From: Streptomyces marokkonensis
GTDB lineage: Bacteria; Actinomycetota; Actinomycetes; Streptomycetales; Streptomycetaceae
Assembly: GCF_008312835.1 (NCBI RefSeq)
Contig: NZ_VSKS01000008.1
Coordinates: 248,001-312,000, forward strand
DNA length: 64,000 bases
Direction: 5' to 3'
The notes under the pieces are model-generated. The model had not been told where the DNA came from. It worked only from the letters and a program-made list of their open reading frames with translations, and made no database searches. Position numbers and translations under genes: made by a program. Positions 16,529 through 24,816 of the stretch are shown piece after piece (position 1 is the stretch's first letter; the number at the start of each line of letters is the position of its first letter).

Positions 16529-18079
16529 ATGGCGGGACCCGTCCTGGAGATGCGCTCGATCGTCAAGACCTTTCCCGGCGTCAAGGCGCTGTCGGACGTC
16601 AGCCTGACCGTCCGGCAGGGCGAGGTCCACGCCATCTGCGGCGAGAACGGCGCCGGCAAGTCGACCCTGATGAAGGTCCTCTCCGGCGTCCATCCGCACG
16701 GCACCTACGAAGGGGAGGTCCTCTTCGAGGGGGAGGTCTGCCGGTTCAAGGACATCCGGGCCAGCGAAGAGCACGGCATCGTGATCATCCACCAGGAGCT
16801 GGCCCTGGTGCCCTACCTCTCGATCGCCGAGAACATCTTCCTCGGCAACGAGCACGCCACGCGGGGCCTCATCAACTGGAACGAGACCCTCAGGCACGCC
16901 ACCGCACTGCTGCGCCGGGTCGGGCTCGACGAGCACCCGGAGACCCGGGTCGCCGACATCGGCGTGGGCAAGCAGCAACTGGTGGAGATCGCCAAGGCGC
17001 TGTCGAAGAAGGTGAAACTGCTCATCCTCGACGAGCCGACCGCGGCGCTCAACGACGAGGACAGCGGCAAACTCCTCGACCTGATCCTGCAGTTGAAGGA
17101 ACAGGGCATCACCGCGATCATCATCTCCCACAAGCTGAACGAGATCCGCAGGGTCGCCGACTCGGTGACGATCCTGCGGGACGGGCGGACCATCGAGACG
17201 CTCGACGTCAAGGCCCCGGGGACCACCGAGGACCGGATCATCAGCGGAATGGTCGGCCGCGACCTGGAACACCGCTTCCCGGAGCGCACCCCGCACCACC
17301 CCGAGGAGGGCGCCGCCCCCGCCCTGGAGATCCGCAACTGGACGGTGCACCACCCGATCGACCAGCAGCGCAAGGTCGTCGACGACGTCTCGCTGACGGT
17401 CCGGCGCGGCGAGATCGTCGGGATCGCCGGCCTGATGGGCGCCGGCCGCACCGAGCTCGCGATGAGCGTCTTCGGCCGCACCTACGGCCGGCACGCGGGC
17501 GGCACGGTCCTCAAGGACGGCAGGGAGATCCGTACGAAGACCGTCCCCGAGGCGGTCGGGCACGGCATCGCGTACGTCACCGAGGACCGCAAGCACTACG
17601 GCCTGAACCTCATCGACACCATCAACCGCAACATCTCGCTCAGCGCCCTCGGCAAGGTCGCCCGGCGCGGTGTCGTGGACGAGCACGAGGAACGGCAGGT
17701 CGCCGAGGGCTTCCGCACCTCCATGAACATCAAGGCGCCGACGGTCTTCGAGCCGGTGGGCAAGCTGTCCGGCGGCAACCAGCAGAAGGTCGTGCTCAGC
17801 AAGTGGATCTTCGCCGGTCCCGATGTGCTGATCCTCGACGAGCCGACGCGCGGCATCGACGTCGGCGCCAAGTACGAGATCTACACGGTCATCGACCGGC
17901 TGGCCGCCCAGGGCAAGGCGGTCGTCTTCATCTCCTCCGAACTGCCCGAGCTGCTCGGCATGTGCGACCGCATCTACACGATGGCCGCAGGAAGGCTGAC
18001 CGGTGAGTTCTCGCGGGCCGAGGCCTCCCAGGAATCGCTGATGCGTCAGATGACGAAGGACAAAGAGGTATCCCGATGA
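16529..18079 (+). CDS. mmsA: Sugar ABC importer ATPase (two ATP-binding halves)
   Basis: 516 aa from ATG 16529 (GGAAGG seven bases upstream; TTG 16514 rejected). The first half has Walker [17 protein letters not shown] and a Q-loop near [16 protein letters not shown], with [13 protein letters not shown] as Walker B. The second half has the degenerate P-loop [17 protein letters not shown], signature [14 protein letters not shown] and Walker [14 protein letters not shown]. That split is standard for carbohydrate type-2 ABC ATPases. Stop overlaps the permease start as ATGA. Confidence 0.94.
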   Translation: MAGPVLEMRSIVKTFPGVKALSDVSLTVRQGEVHAICGENGAGKSTLMKVLSGVHPHGTYEGEVLFEGEVCRFKDIRASEEHGIVIIHQELALVPYLSIAENIFLGNEHATRGLINWNETLRHATALLRRVGLDEHPETRVADIGVGKQQLVEIAKALSKKVKLLILDEPTAALNDEDSGKLLDLILQLKEQGITAIIISHKLNEIRRVADSVTILRDGRTIETLDVKAPGTTEDRIISGMVGRDLEHRFPERTPHHPEEGAAPALEIRNWTVHHPIDQQRKVVDDVSLTVRRGEIVGIAGLMGAGRTELAMSVFGRTYGRHAGGTVLKDGREIRTKTVPEAVGHGIAYVTEDRKHYGLNLIDTINRNISLSALGKVARRGVVDEHEERQVAEGFRTSMNIKAPTVFEPVGKLSGGNQQKVVLSKWIFAGPDVLILDEPTRGIDVGAKYEIYTVIDRLAAQGKAVVFISSELPELLGMCDRIYTMAAGRLTGEFSRAEASQESLMRQMTKDKEVSR

Positions 18080-19317
18080 GCACAGTCACCGACAAGAACC
18101 CGGCTGCCGCGCCGCCGGGCGGGAACGGGACGGGCAGCGGCGCGGGCCTGCTCCAGCTGATGCTGGACGGCATGCGCCGCAACATGCGGCAGTACGGCAT
18201 GCTGATCGCGCTCGGCCTGATCGTGGCGCTGTTCGCGGTGTGGACCGACGGCGACCTGCTGCTGCCGCGCAACGTCTCCAACCTGGTGCTGCAGAACAGC
18301 TACATCCTGATCCTCGCGATCGGCATGATGCTGGTCATCATCGCCGGCCACATCGACCTGTCGGTCGGCTCACTGACGGCGTTCGTCGGCTCGATGGCCG
18401 CGGTGTTCATGGTCAGGAACGACCTGCCCTGGCCGCTCGCGGTGGCGCTGTGCCTGGCCGTGGGCGCCATCGCCGGCGCCGTCCAGGGGTGGTTCATCGC
18501 CTACGGCGGCATACCGTCGTTCATCGTGACCCTCGCGGGCATGCTGACCTTCCGCGGTCTCACCGAGATCTTCCTGGAGGGCCAGACCCTCGGCCCCTTC
18601 CCCAAGGGCCTGCAGAAGGTCGCCAACGGCTTCATGCCCGAGGTCGGGCCGGACACGAACTACCACAATCTCACGCTGCTCCTGGGCTTCGCCCTGATCG
18701 CGCTGGTCGTCCTGCAGGAGGTCCGCGACCGCAGGCGCCAGAAGGAGTTCGCCCTCGACGTCCTGCCCGCCAGGCTGTTCCTGCTGAAGCTCGTCGCGCT
18801 CGGCGCCGCCGTCCTCGTGGTGACGATGCTGCTGGCCAGCTACAAGGGCGCCCCGATCGTGCTGCTGATCCTCGGCGCGCTGCTCGTCGGCTTCGGCTAC
18901 GTGATGCGCAACGCCGTCATCGGCCGCCACATCTACGCCATCGGCGGCAACCTGCCCGCGGCCAAGCTGTCGGGCGTGCGGGACAAGAAGGTGACCTTCC
19001 TGGTCTTCCTGAACATGGGCATGCTCGCGGCCCTGGCGGGTCTGGTCTTCGCCGCCCGCTTCAACGCGGCCTCGCCCAAGGCCGGCCTCAACTTCGAGCT
19101 CGAGGCGATCGCCGCCGCGTTCATCGGCGGCGCGTCGATGGCCGGCGGTGTCGGCACCGTGCTCGGCGCCATCATCGGCGGCCTGGTCCTGGGCGTGCTG
19201 AACAACGGCATGAACCTCGTCGGCATCGGCACCGACTGGCAGCAGGTCATCAAGGGCCTGGTGCTCCTGGCGGCGGTCGGCTTCGACGTGTGGAACAAGC
19301 GCAAGGTCGGTTCGTAG
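18076..19317 (+). CDS. mmsB: Sugar ABC importer permease
   Basis: 413 aa, about ten membrane segments, RbsC/XylH-like family with the conserved [17 protein letters not shown] and [17 protein letters not shown] motifs and the EAA-like ATPase-contact loop near [16 protein letters not shown]. Forms the channel of the ChvE importer, presumably as a dimer. The ATG start overlaps the ATPase stop by 4 bp. A GC-rich terminator follows 8 nt after the stop. Confidence 0.93.
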   Translation: MSTVTDKNPAAAPPGGNGTGSGAGLLQLMLDGMRRNMRQYGMLIALGLIVALFAVWTDGDLLLPRNVSNLVLQNSYILILAIGMMLVIIAGHIDLSVGSLTAFVGSMAAVFMVRNDLPWPLAVALCLAVGAIAGAVQGWFIAYGGIPSFIVTLAGMLTFRGLTEIFLEGQTLGPFPKGLQKVANGFMPEVGPDTNYHNLTLLLGFALIALVVLQEVRDRRRQKEFALDVLPARLFLLKLVALGAAVLVVTMLLASYKGAPIVLLILGALLVGFGYVMRNAVIGRHIYAIGGNLPAAKLSGVRDKKVTFLVFLNMGMLAALAGLVFAARFNAASPKAGLNFELEAIAAAFIGGASMAGGVGTVLGAIIGGLVLGVLNNGMNLVGIGTDWQQVIKGLVLLAAVGFDVWNKRKVGS

Positions 19318-19325
19318 GTCAGCTC

Positions 19326-19349
19326 GGGCCCCGCCGGACGGCGGGGCCC
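19326..19349 (+). terminator. Terminator after the sugar importer operon
   Basis: GGGCCCCGCC at 19326-19335 pairs perfectly with GGCGGGGCCC at 19340-19349 around a GGAC loop, followed by the pyrimidine-rich CTTCCTCTTC. Partial read-through into the aldose epimerase gene 21 nt later is possible. Confidence 0.75.
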
Positions 19350-19370
19350 CTTCCTCTTCGGGAGCCGCAC

Positions 19371-20531
19371 ATGGAACTGAGCAGACGCACGGTCATCGCA
19401 GGAGCCTCGGCGGCGGCGGCCGGTGTCGCCGCCACCACCGCCCTGGGCGGTACGGCACACGCTTCGCCGGGCGGGGGGAAGCCGGTGAGGACGCTCTTCG
19501 GCCGGCTCGCGGACGGCACCAAGGTCCACAGCTGGTCGCTGGAGAACGGCGGGACCCGGATGAGGGTCCTCTCCTACGGCGGCATCGTCCGGTCCCTGGA
19601 GATACCCGACCGGCGCGGCCGCCGCGCCAACGTCTCCCTCGGCTTCGGCACCCTCGAGGAGTACGTCGCCTCCAGCCCGTACTTCGGCGCCCTGATCGGC
19701 CGCTACGGCAACCGCATCGGCAAGGGCCGCTTCACCCTCGACGGCACGCCGTACCAGCTCTCCGTCAACGACGGGGAGAACAGCCTGCACGGCGGCGCCC
19801 AGGGCTTCGACAAGCGGGTCTGGGACGTCGAGCCCTTCACCCGCGGCTCCGACGTCGGCCTGCGGCTGTACCACACGTCGGTCGACGGCGAGATGGGCTA
19901 CCCGGGCACGCTGCGCACGAAGGTGACGTACACCCTCACCCGCGGCGGCGACTGGCGCGTCGACTACGAGGCCACCACCGACCACGCCACCGTCGTCAAC
20001 CTCACCAGCCACGTCTACTGGAACCTGGCGGGCGAGGGCGGCGGCTCGGTCCACGACCACGAGCTGTCCGTCGCCGCCTCCCGGTACACACCGGTCGACC
20101 AGGGGCTGATCCCCACGGGCGAACTCGCCCGGGTCGCGGGCACCCCCTTCGACTTCCGGCGGGCCAAGCCGGTCGGCCGGGACATCCGCACCGCGCACCA
20201 GCAGGTGCTGTACGGGCAGGGCTTCGACCACAACTGGGTGCTCGACAAGGGGGTCACCGCCCGTCCGGAGCACGTCGCGACCCTGCGCGACCCGTCCACC
20301 GGCCGCACGCTGAGGATCGCCACCACCGAGCCCGGACTGCAGTTCTACTCCGGCAACTTCCTCGACGGCACCCTCGTGGGAACGGGCGGCCGGGTCTACC
20401 GGCAGGGCGACGGGCTGTGCCTGGAGACCCAGCACTTCCCGGACTCGCCGAACCAGCCGTCGTTCCCCTCGACCGTGCTGCGGCCGGGGCGGACGTACCG
20501 GACGACGACGGTCCATTCGTTCGGGGCATGA
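19371..20531 (+). CDS. Tat-exported aldose 1-epimerase
   Basis: 386 aa from ATG 19371 (GGGAG upstream). The N-terminus [15 protein letters not shown] is a twin-arginine signal ending near AHASPGG, so the enzyme is exported folded. GalM motifs: [43 protein letters not shown] with the catalytic His, and [20 protein letters not shown] with the Glu. Working outside the cell next to a ChvE-type importer, it may supply the anomer that the binding protein takes up. It parallels the cytoplasmic copy at 5393-6364. Confidence 0.92.
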   Translation: MELSRRTVIAGASAAAAGVAATTALGGTAHASPGGGKPVRTLFGRLADGTKVHSWSLENGGTRMRVLSYGGIVRSLEIPDRRGRRANVSLGFGTLEEYVASSPYFGALIGRYGNRIGKGRFTLDGTPYQLSVNDGENSLHGGAQGFDKRVWDVEPFTRGSDVGLRLYHTSVDGEMGYPGTLRTKVTYTLTRGGDWRVDYEATTDHATVVNLTSHVYWNLAGEGGGSVHDHELSVAASRYTPVDQGLIPTGELARVAGTPFDFRRAKPVGRDIRTAHQQVLYGQGFDHNWVLDKGVTARPEHVATLRDPSTGRTLRIATTEPGLQFYSGNFLDGTLVGTGGRVYRQGDGLCLETQHFPDSPNQPSFPSTVLRPGRTYRTTTVHSFGA

Positions 20532-20689
20532 GTCCCGGGGGTTCGCCGCCGTCACATTTTCCTCACATGAGCTGAACGGCGGCGTGCCCCCCTCCGTACT
20601 CCTGGGTGGCCCGTGCTCCCCCGCGCGGGCCACCCAGGCATGACGGACCCGTCACGTCCCCGGCGGGCCCGCCGCACACGGAGGTTCCC

Positions 20690-22435
20690 TTGGCCGACAA
20701 CGTCACCTCGTTGTTCCGCAGCACCGCGGCGCACAGCCCGTCGATGGCGGCGCTGACACGGGAGAGCGACGGGGCCGGCCCGGTGGACTTCTGCATCCCC
20801 TGCAACCCGTACTTCCCCACCCCCGCCATGTTCGAGGAGATGGCGGTCCGGCTGCGCGACATCATCACGTACTACCCGAGCAGCGCCGACACCATCACCG
20901 CCGAACTGTGCAGCCTGCTCCAGCTCCCGCCGCAGTGCGTGGCGATGGGCAACGGGTCCACGGAGTTGATCACCTGGATCGACCACCTCCTGGTCCGCGA
21001 GTCCCTCGCCGTCCCCGTCCCCACCTTCGGACGCTGGACCGACCAGCCCATGGAGACCGGCAAGCGGGTCGACATGTTCCCGCTCCAGGAGGCCGGCGGC
21101 TTCGCCCTCGACCTCGCGCAGTACGCCGAGTTCATCCGGGCGCGCGGCACCCGGGTCGCCGTCATCTGCAACCCGAACAACCCCGACGGCGGCTTCCTCC
21201 ACAAGCACGCCGTGGTGCAGTTCATGGACGCCATGGCCGACCTGGACCTGGTGGTGATCGACGAGTCCTTCCTGGAGTTCGCCGACGCCGAGGCCGAACC
21301 GAGCGTGGTGCAGGAGGCGATGCTGCGGCCCAACGTCGTCGTGCTGCGCAGCCTCGGCAAGAACTTCGGCCTGCACGGCATCCGCTTCGGCTATCTCGTC
21401 GCCAACCCGGCGCTGGCGGGACGGGTCCGCTCCAGGCTTCCCAAGTGGAACCTCAACTCCTTCGCCGAGCACGTGGTGTTCATGCTGAAGGAGCACGGCG
21501 CCGAGTACGCGCAGAGCCTCCACCAGGTCCGCCGCGACCGCCTGGACATGTCGGGCCAGCTCTCGTCGCTCCCCGGCCTGACGGTCTACCCCTCCCAGGG
21601 CAACTTCCTCTTCGTGCGCCTGCCCGTCGGCGCCGAGGGAACGGTGGTCCGGGACCGCATGCTCACCGAGCACCGGATCCTGGTGCGTGAGTGCGGCAAC
21701 AAGATCGGCTCGTCCAGCCGCTTCCTGCGTCTCGTGGTGCGCCCCCAGGTGGACGTGCGTCGCCTGGTGTCCGGCCTGGAACAGGTGCTCTACGGGACGT
21801 CCAGGAGGGGAGCCGCCGTGCCCGAGCAGGCCACAGGGACCGGCTACAGCTCGGGCACGGCGGCAGTCGACCGTCTGGTGAGCGAGACCAACGGGGCGGG
21901 CATGCGGGGGATCGCCGCGCGGGCCGCCGGCGCTCCGGGGCCGGCCGCCGCTCCGTCCGTCGGCACCGGCATGCCGCTCCCCGCCGCCGCGTCCACCGTG
22001 ACGGCGGAGCCGGCCGGCGGGATGGCGGTGCCGGCCGCGGCCTCGGCGGGGGTGCGGGCCGTGCCCCAGCCCGTGCCCCAGCCGTTTCCCCAGCCGTTCC
22101 CCCAGCCCGTGCCCCAGCCGTTCCCCCAGCCGGCACCTCCGCCCGTACCCCAGCAGGTGCCGGTTCCTGAGCCGGTCCCGCAGCCCGCCCCGATGCCGGC
22201 CGCCGCCCAGCCGCTCGCGCCCGCGGCGCAGGCGCCGACGCCCCCGGCGGCGTACCCGGCACCGGACCGGTTCCCGCCCCCCACCGGCCCCACCCCACCC
22301 GGTGTCCCCGCCCGCGGCGGCCTGACGGCCGCCCAGGTCAGGGGCACCAACGGTCTGTCCACGGCCCCGGCGACGGGCTGGCCGGGCCCACAGGCCGCCT
22401 GGCCCAACGCGGCGGGGATGGGCCAGGCGGGCTGA
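20690..22435 (+). CDS. PLP aminotransferase (class I/II, HisC-like) with Pro/Gln-rich tail
   Basis: 581 aa from TTG 20690, five bases after GGAGG; an in-frame ATG at 20606 has no ribosome site. Residues 1 to about 370 are a fold-type-I aminotransferase: CNPNNPDGGF, VVIDESFLEFAD with the Asp for PLP, and SLGKNFGLHGIRFGY where Lys224 would bind PLP. It resembles histidinol-phosphate or threonine-phosphate aminotransferases; substrate not determined. The last 200 residues are low complexity, Ala/Gly/Pro-rich, with a VPQP/FPQP repeat. Such a tail is unusual for a soluble aminotransferase. No signal peptide. Confidence 0.85.
   Translation: MADNVTSLFRSTAAHSPSMAALTRESDGAGPVDFCIPCNPYFPTPAMFEEMAVRLRDIITYYPSSADTITAELCSLLQLPPQCVAMGNGSTELITWIDHLLVRESLAVPVPTFGRWTDQPMETGKRVDMFPLQEAGGFALDLAQYAEFIRARGTRVAVICNPNNPDGGFLHKHAVVQFMDAMADLDLVVIDESFLEFADAEAEPSVVQEAMLRPNVVVLRSLGKNFGLHGIRFGYLVANPALAGRVRSRLPKWNLNSFAEHVVFMLKEHGAEYAQSLHQVRRDRLDMSGQLSSLPGLTVYPSQGNFLFVRLPVGAEGTVVRDRMLTEHRILVRECGNKIGSSSRFLRLVVRPQVDVRRLVSGLEQVLYGTSRRGAAVPEQATGTGYSSGTAAVDRLVSETNGAGMRGIAARAAGAPGPAAAPSVGTGMPLPAAASTVTAEPAGGMAVPAAASAGVRAVPQPVPQPFPQPFPQPVPQPFPQPAPPPVPQQVPVPEPVPQPAPMPAAAQPLAPAAQAPTPPAAYPAPDRFPPPTGPTPPGVPARGGLTAAQVRGTNGLSTAPATGWPGPQAAWPNAAGMGQAG
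22061..22132 (+). repeat. Six 12-bp repeats coding (V/F)PQP
   Basis: Six tandem units related to GTGCCCCAGCCG or TTCCCCCAGCCG encode alternating VPQP and FPQP in the aminotransferase tail. Units differ mainly in the first codon, and repeat number could vary between strains. Confidence 0.75.
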
Positions 22436-22480
22436 GGAGAACCGAACCACGTGCGCGTCAATGGCCCGCGCAGCCCTCCG

Positions 22481-22903
22481 TCAGCGGATGTCGTGGCCCG
22501 GGTGCGCCCGGTCGTACGCCTCGCGGGCCTCGGCGATGGCGGTGCGGTGGGACAGCGACCAGTCGGCGAGGGCCTTGACCAGGTGGGTGAGGCCGGCGCC
22601 GGTGCCGGTCAGGCGGTAGTCGACACGGGCCGGGACGGTCGGGTACACGGTGCGCAGCACCAGCCCGTCGCGCTCCAGCCTGCGCACCGTGAGGGTGAGC
22701 ATGCGCTGGGAGATGCCCTCGATCGCGCGCTGCAGTTCGCGGAACCGGCGTGGTCCGCCCGCGAGTTCGACGATCACGAGTACGGACCACTTGTCCCCGA
22801 TGCGGTCCAGGACGTCGCGGATGCCGCAGTCGGGGTGGTCCTCGCCCCCGCAGGGTTCGAGTGCGGCGGGGGTGGCGGTTACCCCCGTGTGCGTGGGTGA
22901 CAT
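22481..22903 (-). CDS. HxlR-family transcriptional regulator (YtfH-like)
   Basis: 140 aa, winged helix. Core: [41 protein letters not shown], then [10 protein letters not shown]-type wing. Cys18 and Cys26 ([11 protein letters not shown]) lie just before the HTH; HxlR proteins with such Cys often sense redox or electrophile stress (family knowledge). It is divergent from an NmrA-type reductase, the same pairing as E. coli ytfH/ytfG. Confidence 0.9.
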   Translation of the reverse strand: MSPTHTGVTATPAALEPCGGEDHPDCGIRDVLDRIGDKWSVLVIVELAGGPRRFRELQRAIEGISQRMLTLTVRRLERDGLVLRTVYPTVPARVDYRLTGTGAGLTHLVKALADWSLSHRTAIAEAREAYDRAHPGHDIR

Positions 22904-22989
22904 CGAACTGCCTTCTTGTGGCCGGTGGACGTGCGGTCGAGGATCAAGCGTAGTTACCGATGAGAACCACGACGGAGGACTGCGACCCC

Positions 22990-23808
22990 ATGATTCTGGT
23001 CACCGGAGCGAACGGGAACCTCGGTTCGGCCACTCTCGCGGCGCTCCGCGCCCGCGGCATCGCCGCGACGGGCGGCAGCCGCACTCCGGGTGAGGGGATG
23101 CGGCGCCTCGACTTCGACGACCCCGCGAGCCTCGACCTCGCCGGGGTGTCGGCCCTGGTGCTGGTCTCCGCGGGGTACGCCGAGGACGACCAGGTCGTCC
23201 GGCGGCACGCGGCGGTCCTGGAGGCCGCCGTCCGCCACGGCGTCGGCCACGTCGTCTACACGAGCCTGACCGGTGCGGGCGACCATCTCGGTTTCGCCCT
23301 CGCGCACCGGGCGACCGAACGCCTCGTGCGGGCGAGCGGACTGCCCTGGACGATCCTGCGCAACGGCCTCTACGCCGAGCTCTTCGGGGGCCTGCTGATG
23401 TGGGCGGGCCCCGCGGGCGACGCGCTGGAGTCCCCCTTCGGCGACGGCGCCCTGGCCGCGGTCGCGCGAGCCGATCTCGCCGAGGCCGCGGCACTCGTCG
23501 CGGCGGATCCGGCTCGGTACGACGGGCGCGTGCTCGACCTGGTCGGCACGCCGGTCACGGCGGGACAGGTGGCCGGGCGGCTGGGGGTGCCGCACCGCAC
23601 CATCGGCCTGGGCGAGTACCGGCGCAGGCTGCTCGAGGAGGTGCCGGGGCTGCTGCCGTTCCAGCCGCCCATGCTCGCTTCGATCGCCACCGGCGTCCGG
23701 CACGGTTTCCTGGACGGCTCCGGCCCCGGCCTCACGGACCTCCTGGCCCGCCCGGCCCGCGACCCGCTGGACGTGGCCGCCGCGGCCGCCCGTGCCACGA
23801 GACCGTGA
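22990..23808 (+). CDS. NmrA/QorB-type NAD(P)-binding protein (YtfG-like)
   Basis: 272 aa from ATG 22990 (GGAGG 11 bases upstream); ATG 22960 in frame lies before that site. N-terminal Rossmann motif [15 protein letters not shown], then VYTSLTGAG, an atypical short-chain fold without a clear YxxxK pair. Related QorB (YtfG) reduces quinones with NADPH. Divergent from the HxlR gene, which probably controls it. Ends at a strong bidirectional terminator. Confidence 0.87.
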   Translation: MILVTGANGNLGSATLAALRARGIAATGGSRTPGEGMRRLDFDDPASLDLAGVSALVLVSAGYAEDDQVVRRHAAVLEAAVRHGVGHVVYTSLTGAGDHLGFALAHRATERLVRASGLPWTILRNGLYAELFGGLLMWAGPAGDALESPFGDGALAAVARADLAEAAALVAADPARYDGRVLDLVGTPVTAGQVAGRLGVPHRTIGLGEYRRRLLEEVPGLLPFQPPMLASIATGVRHGFLDGSGPGLTDLLARPARDPLDVAAAAARATRP

Positions 23809-23816
23809 GCGGGCGG

Positions 23817-23858
23817 GGCGCGGGCGGGTCCGCACGGACGTGCGGGCCCGCCCGCGCC
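23817..23858. terminator. 19-bp bidirectional terminator
   Basis: Positions 23817-23835 pair with 23840-23858 with a single wobble in 19 pairs around a GGAC loop. It sits between convergent genes (NmrA-type forward, DUF4360 reverse), 8 and 11 nt from their stops. Confidence 0.85.
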
Positions 23859-23869
23859 GCAGCGGCCGG

Positions 23870-24520
23870 TCAGTCCTCCGGGCACTCCTTCCAGGCGAGG
23901 TGGTACACCGTGCTGATGTCTCCGTCCGTGGAGTCCATCGTCATGAAGCTGACCTCGTCGGGGGACGACGTGCCGGCGCTCACCCGCAGCTCCGTGTTGA
24001 TGTTGAAGTTGCGCTGGACCCCGCAGGGCGCGTACACGAGCTGCGCCCAGTCGGTCTGGTCCGTGGCCTGCCAGTTGTCGTCGTAGGGGCCCGCGAAGGG
24101 GTGGGTGCGGTACTCCGTGTTCGGGGAGCCCTGGAAGTAGTACGACGCCCTCTGCGTGCCCTTGGCGCCGGGCTGGAGCGAGGCGAAACCCCGGTAGTCC
24201 GCGCCGGCGATGGCGTAGGTGAAGCCCTGGGGGACGTGGACGAGCAGGCTGAGCTGGCAGTTCTTGCGGAACGCCGTGGGGTCGGAGCTCCCGCCGGCCT
24301 GGGCGAGGTAGTCGCTGTACGTCACGGTGAACGCGGTGTTGTCGGCCGAGACGGCGACGGCCGCCGTGCCCTGGGGGCATCCCGAGCCGTTCACGGTGGC
24401 GACCTTGATGACGATCTTGTCCGGCGGCGGGTCCTCGAAACCGGTCGACGGGTTGTGCGCGGGTAACGCGGCGGTGAGGAGCGCCGCCACCGCGGCGCCC
24501 ATGAGCAGGCCACCAGCCAT
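23870..24520 (-). CDS. Secreted DUF4360 protein
   Basis: 216 aa from ATG 24520 (GGAGA upstream); an in-frame ATG at 24562 would add a longer n-region with a GRR motif. N-terminal signal GGLLMGAAVAALLTAALPAH. The mature part fits DUF4360: KVATVNGSGCPQGTAAVAVSADNTAFTVTYSDYLAQ, then a conserved KNCQLSLLVHVPQGFTYAI segment, with four Cys in all. Function unknown; such proteins are secreted by many actinobacteria and fungi. Confidence 0.87.
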   Translation of the reverse strand: MAGGLLMGAAVAALLTAALPAHNPSTGFEDPPPDKIVIKVATVNGSGCPQGTAAVAVSADNTAFTVTYSDYLAQAGGSSDPTAFRKNCQLSLLVHVPQGFTYAIAGADYRGFASLQPGAKGTQRASYYFQGSPNTEYRTHPFAGPYDDNWQATDQTDWAQLVYAPCGVQRNFNINTELRVSAGTSSPDEVSFMTMDSTDGDISTVYHLAWKECPED

Positions 24521-24816
24521 GATTCTCCGTCCTTGGGTGGGGGGTGTCGGTTGAAGCGTCATGTACACGCCAATCAGACGGGCACATGTGCTCCCGGCCC
24601 CGTGAAGGAGGCATGGAGGTGCGGTGAAGACCGGGAGCGCTCGCATCGTATGGAGCGCCGCGACCGGGTGACAGAGCGAACTCCGGCCATTCACTTCCGT
24701 CCTGACCCGGCGTGACACAAGGGACGTACCGGGTCCGCCGTGTGAACGGCGGGGTGCCCGTTCGTGGACAATGGCCCACCGGCACCGCGTGTGGCACCAC
24801 AACAGGAGGCGCTCCC

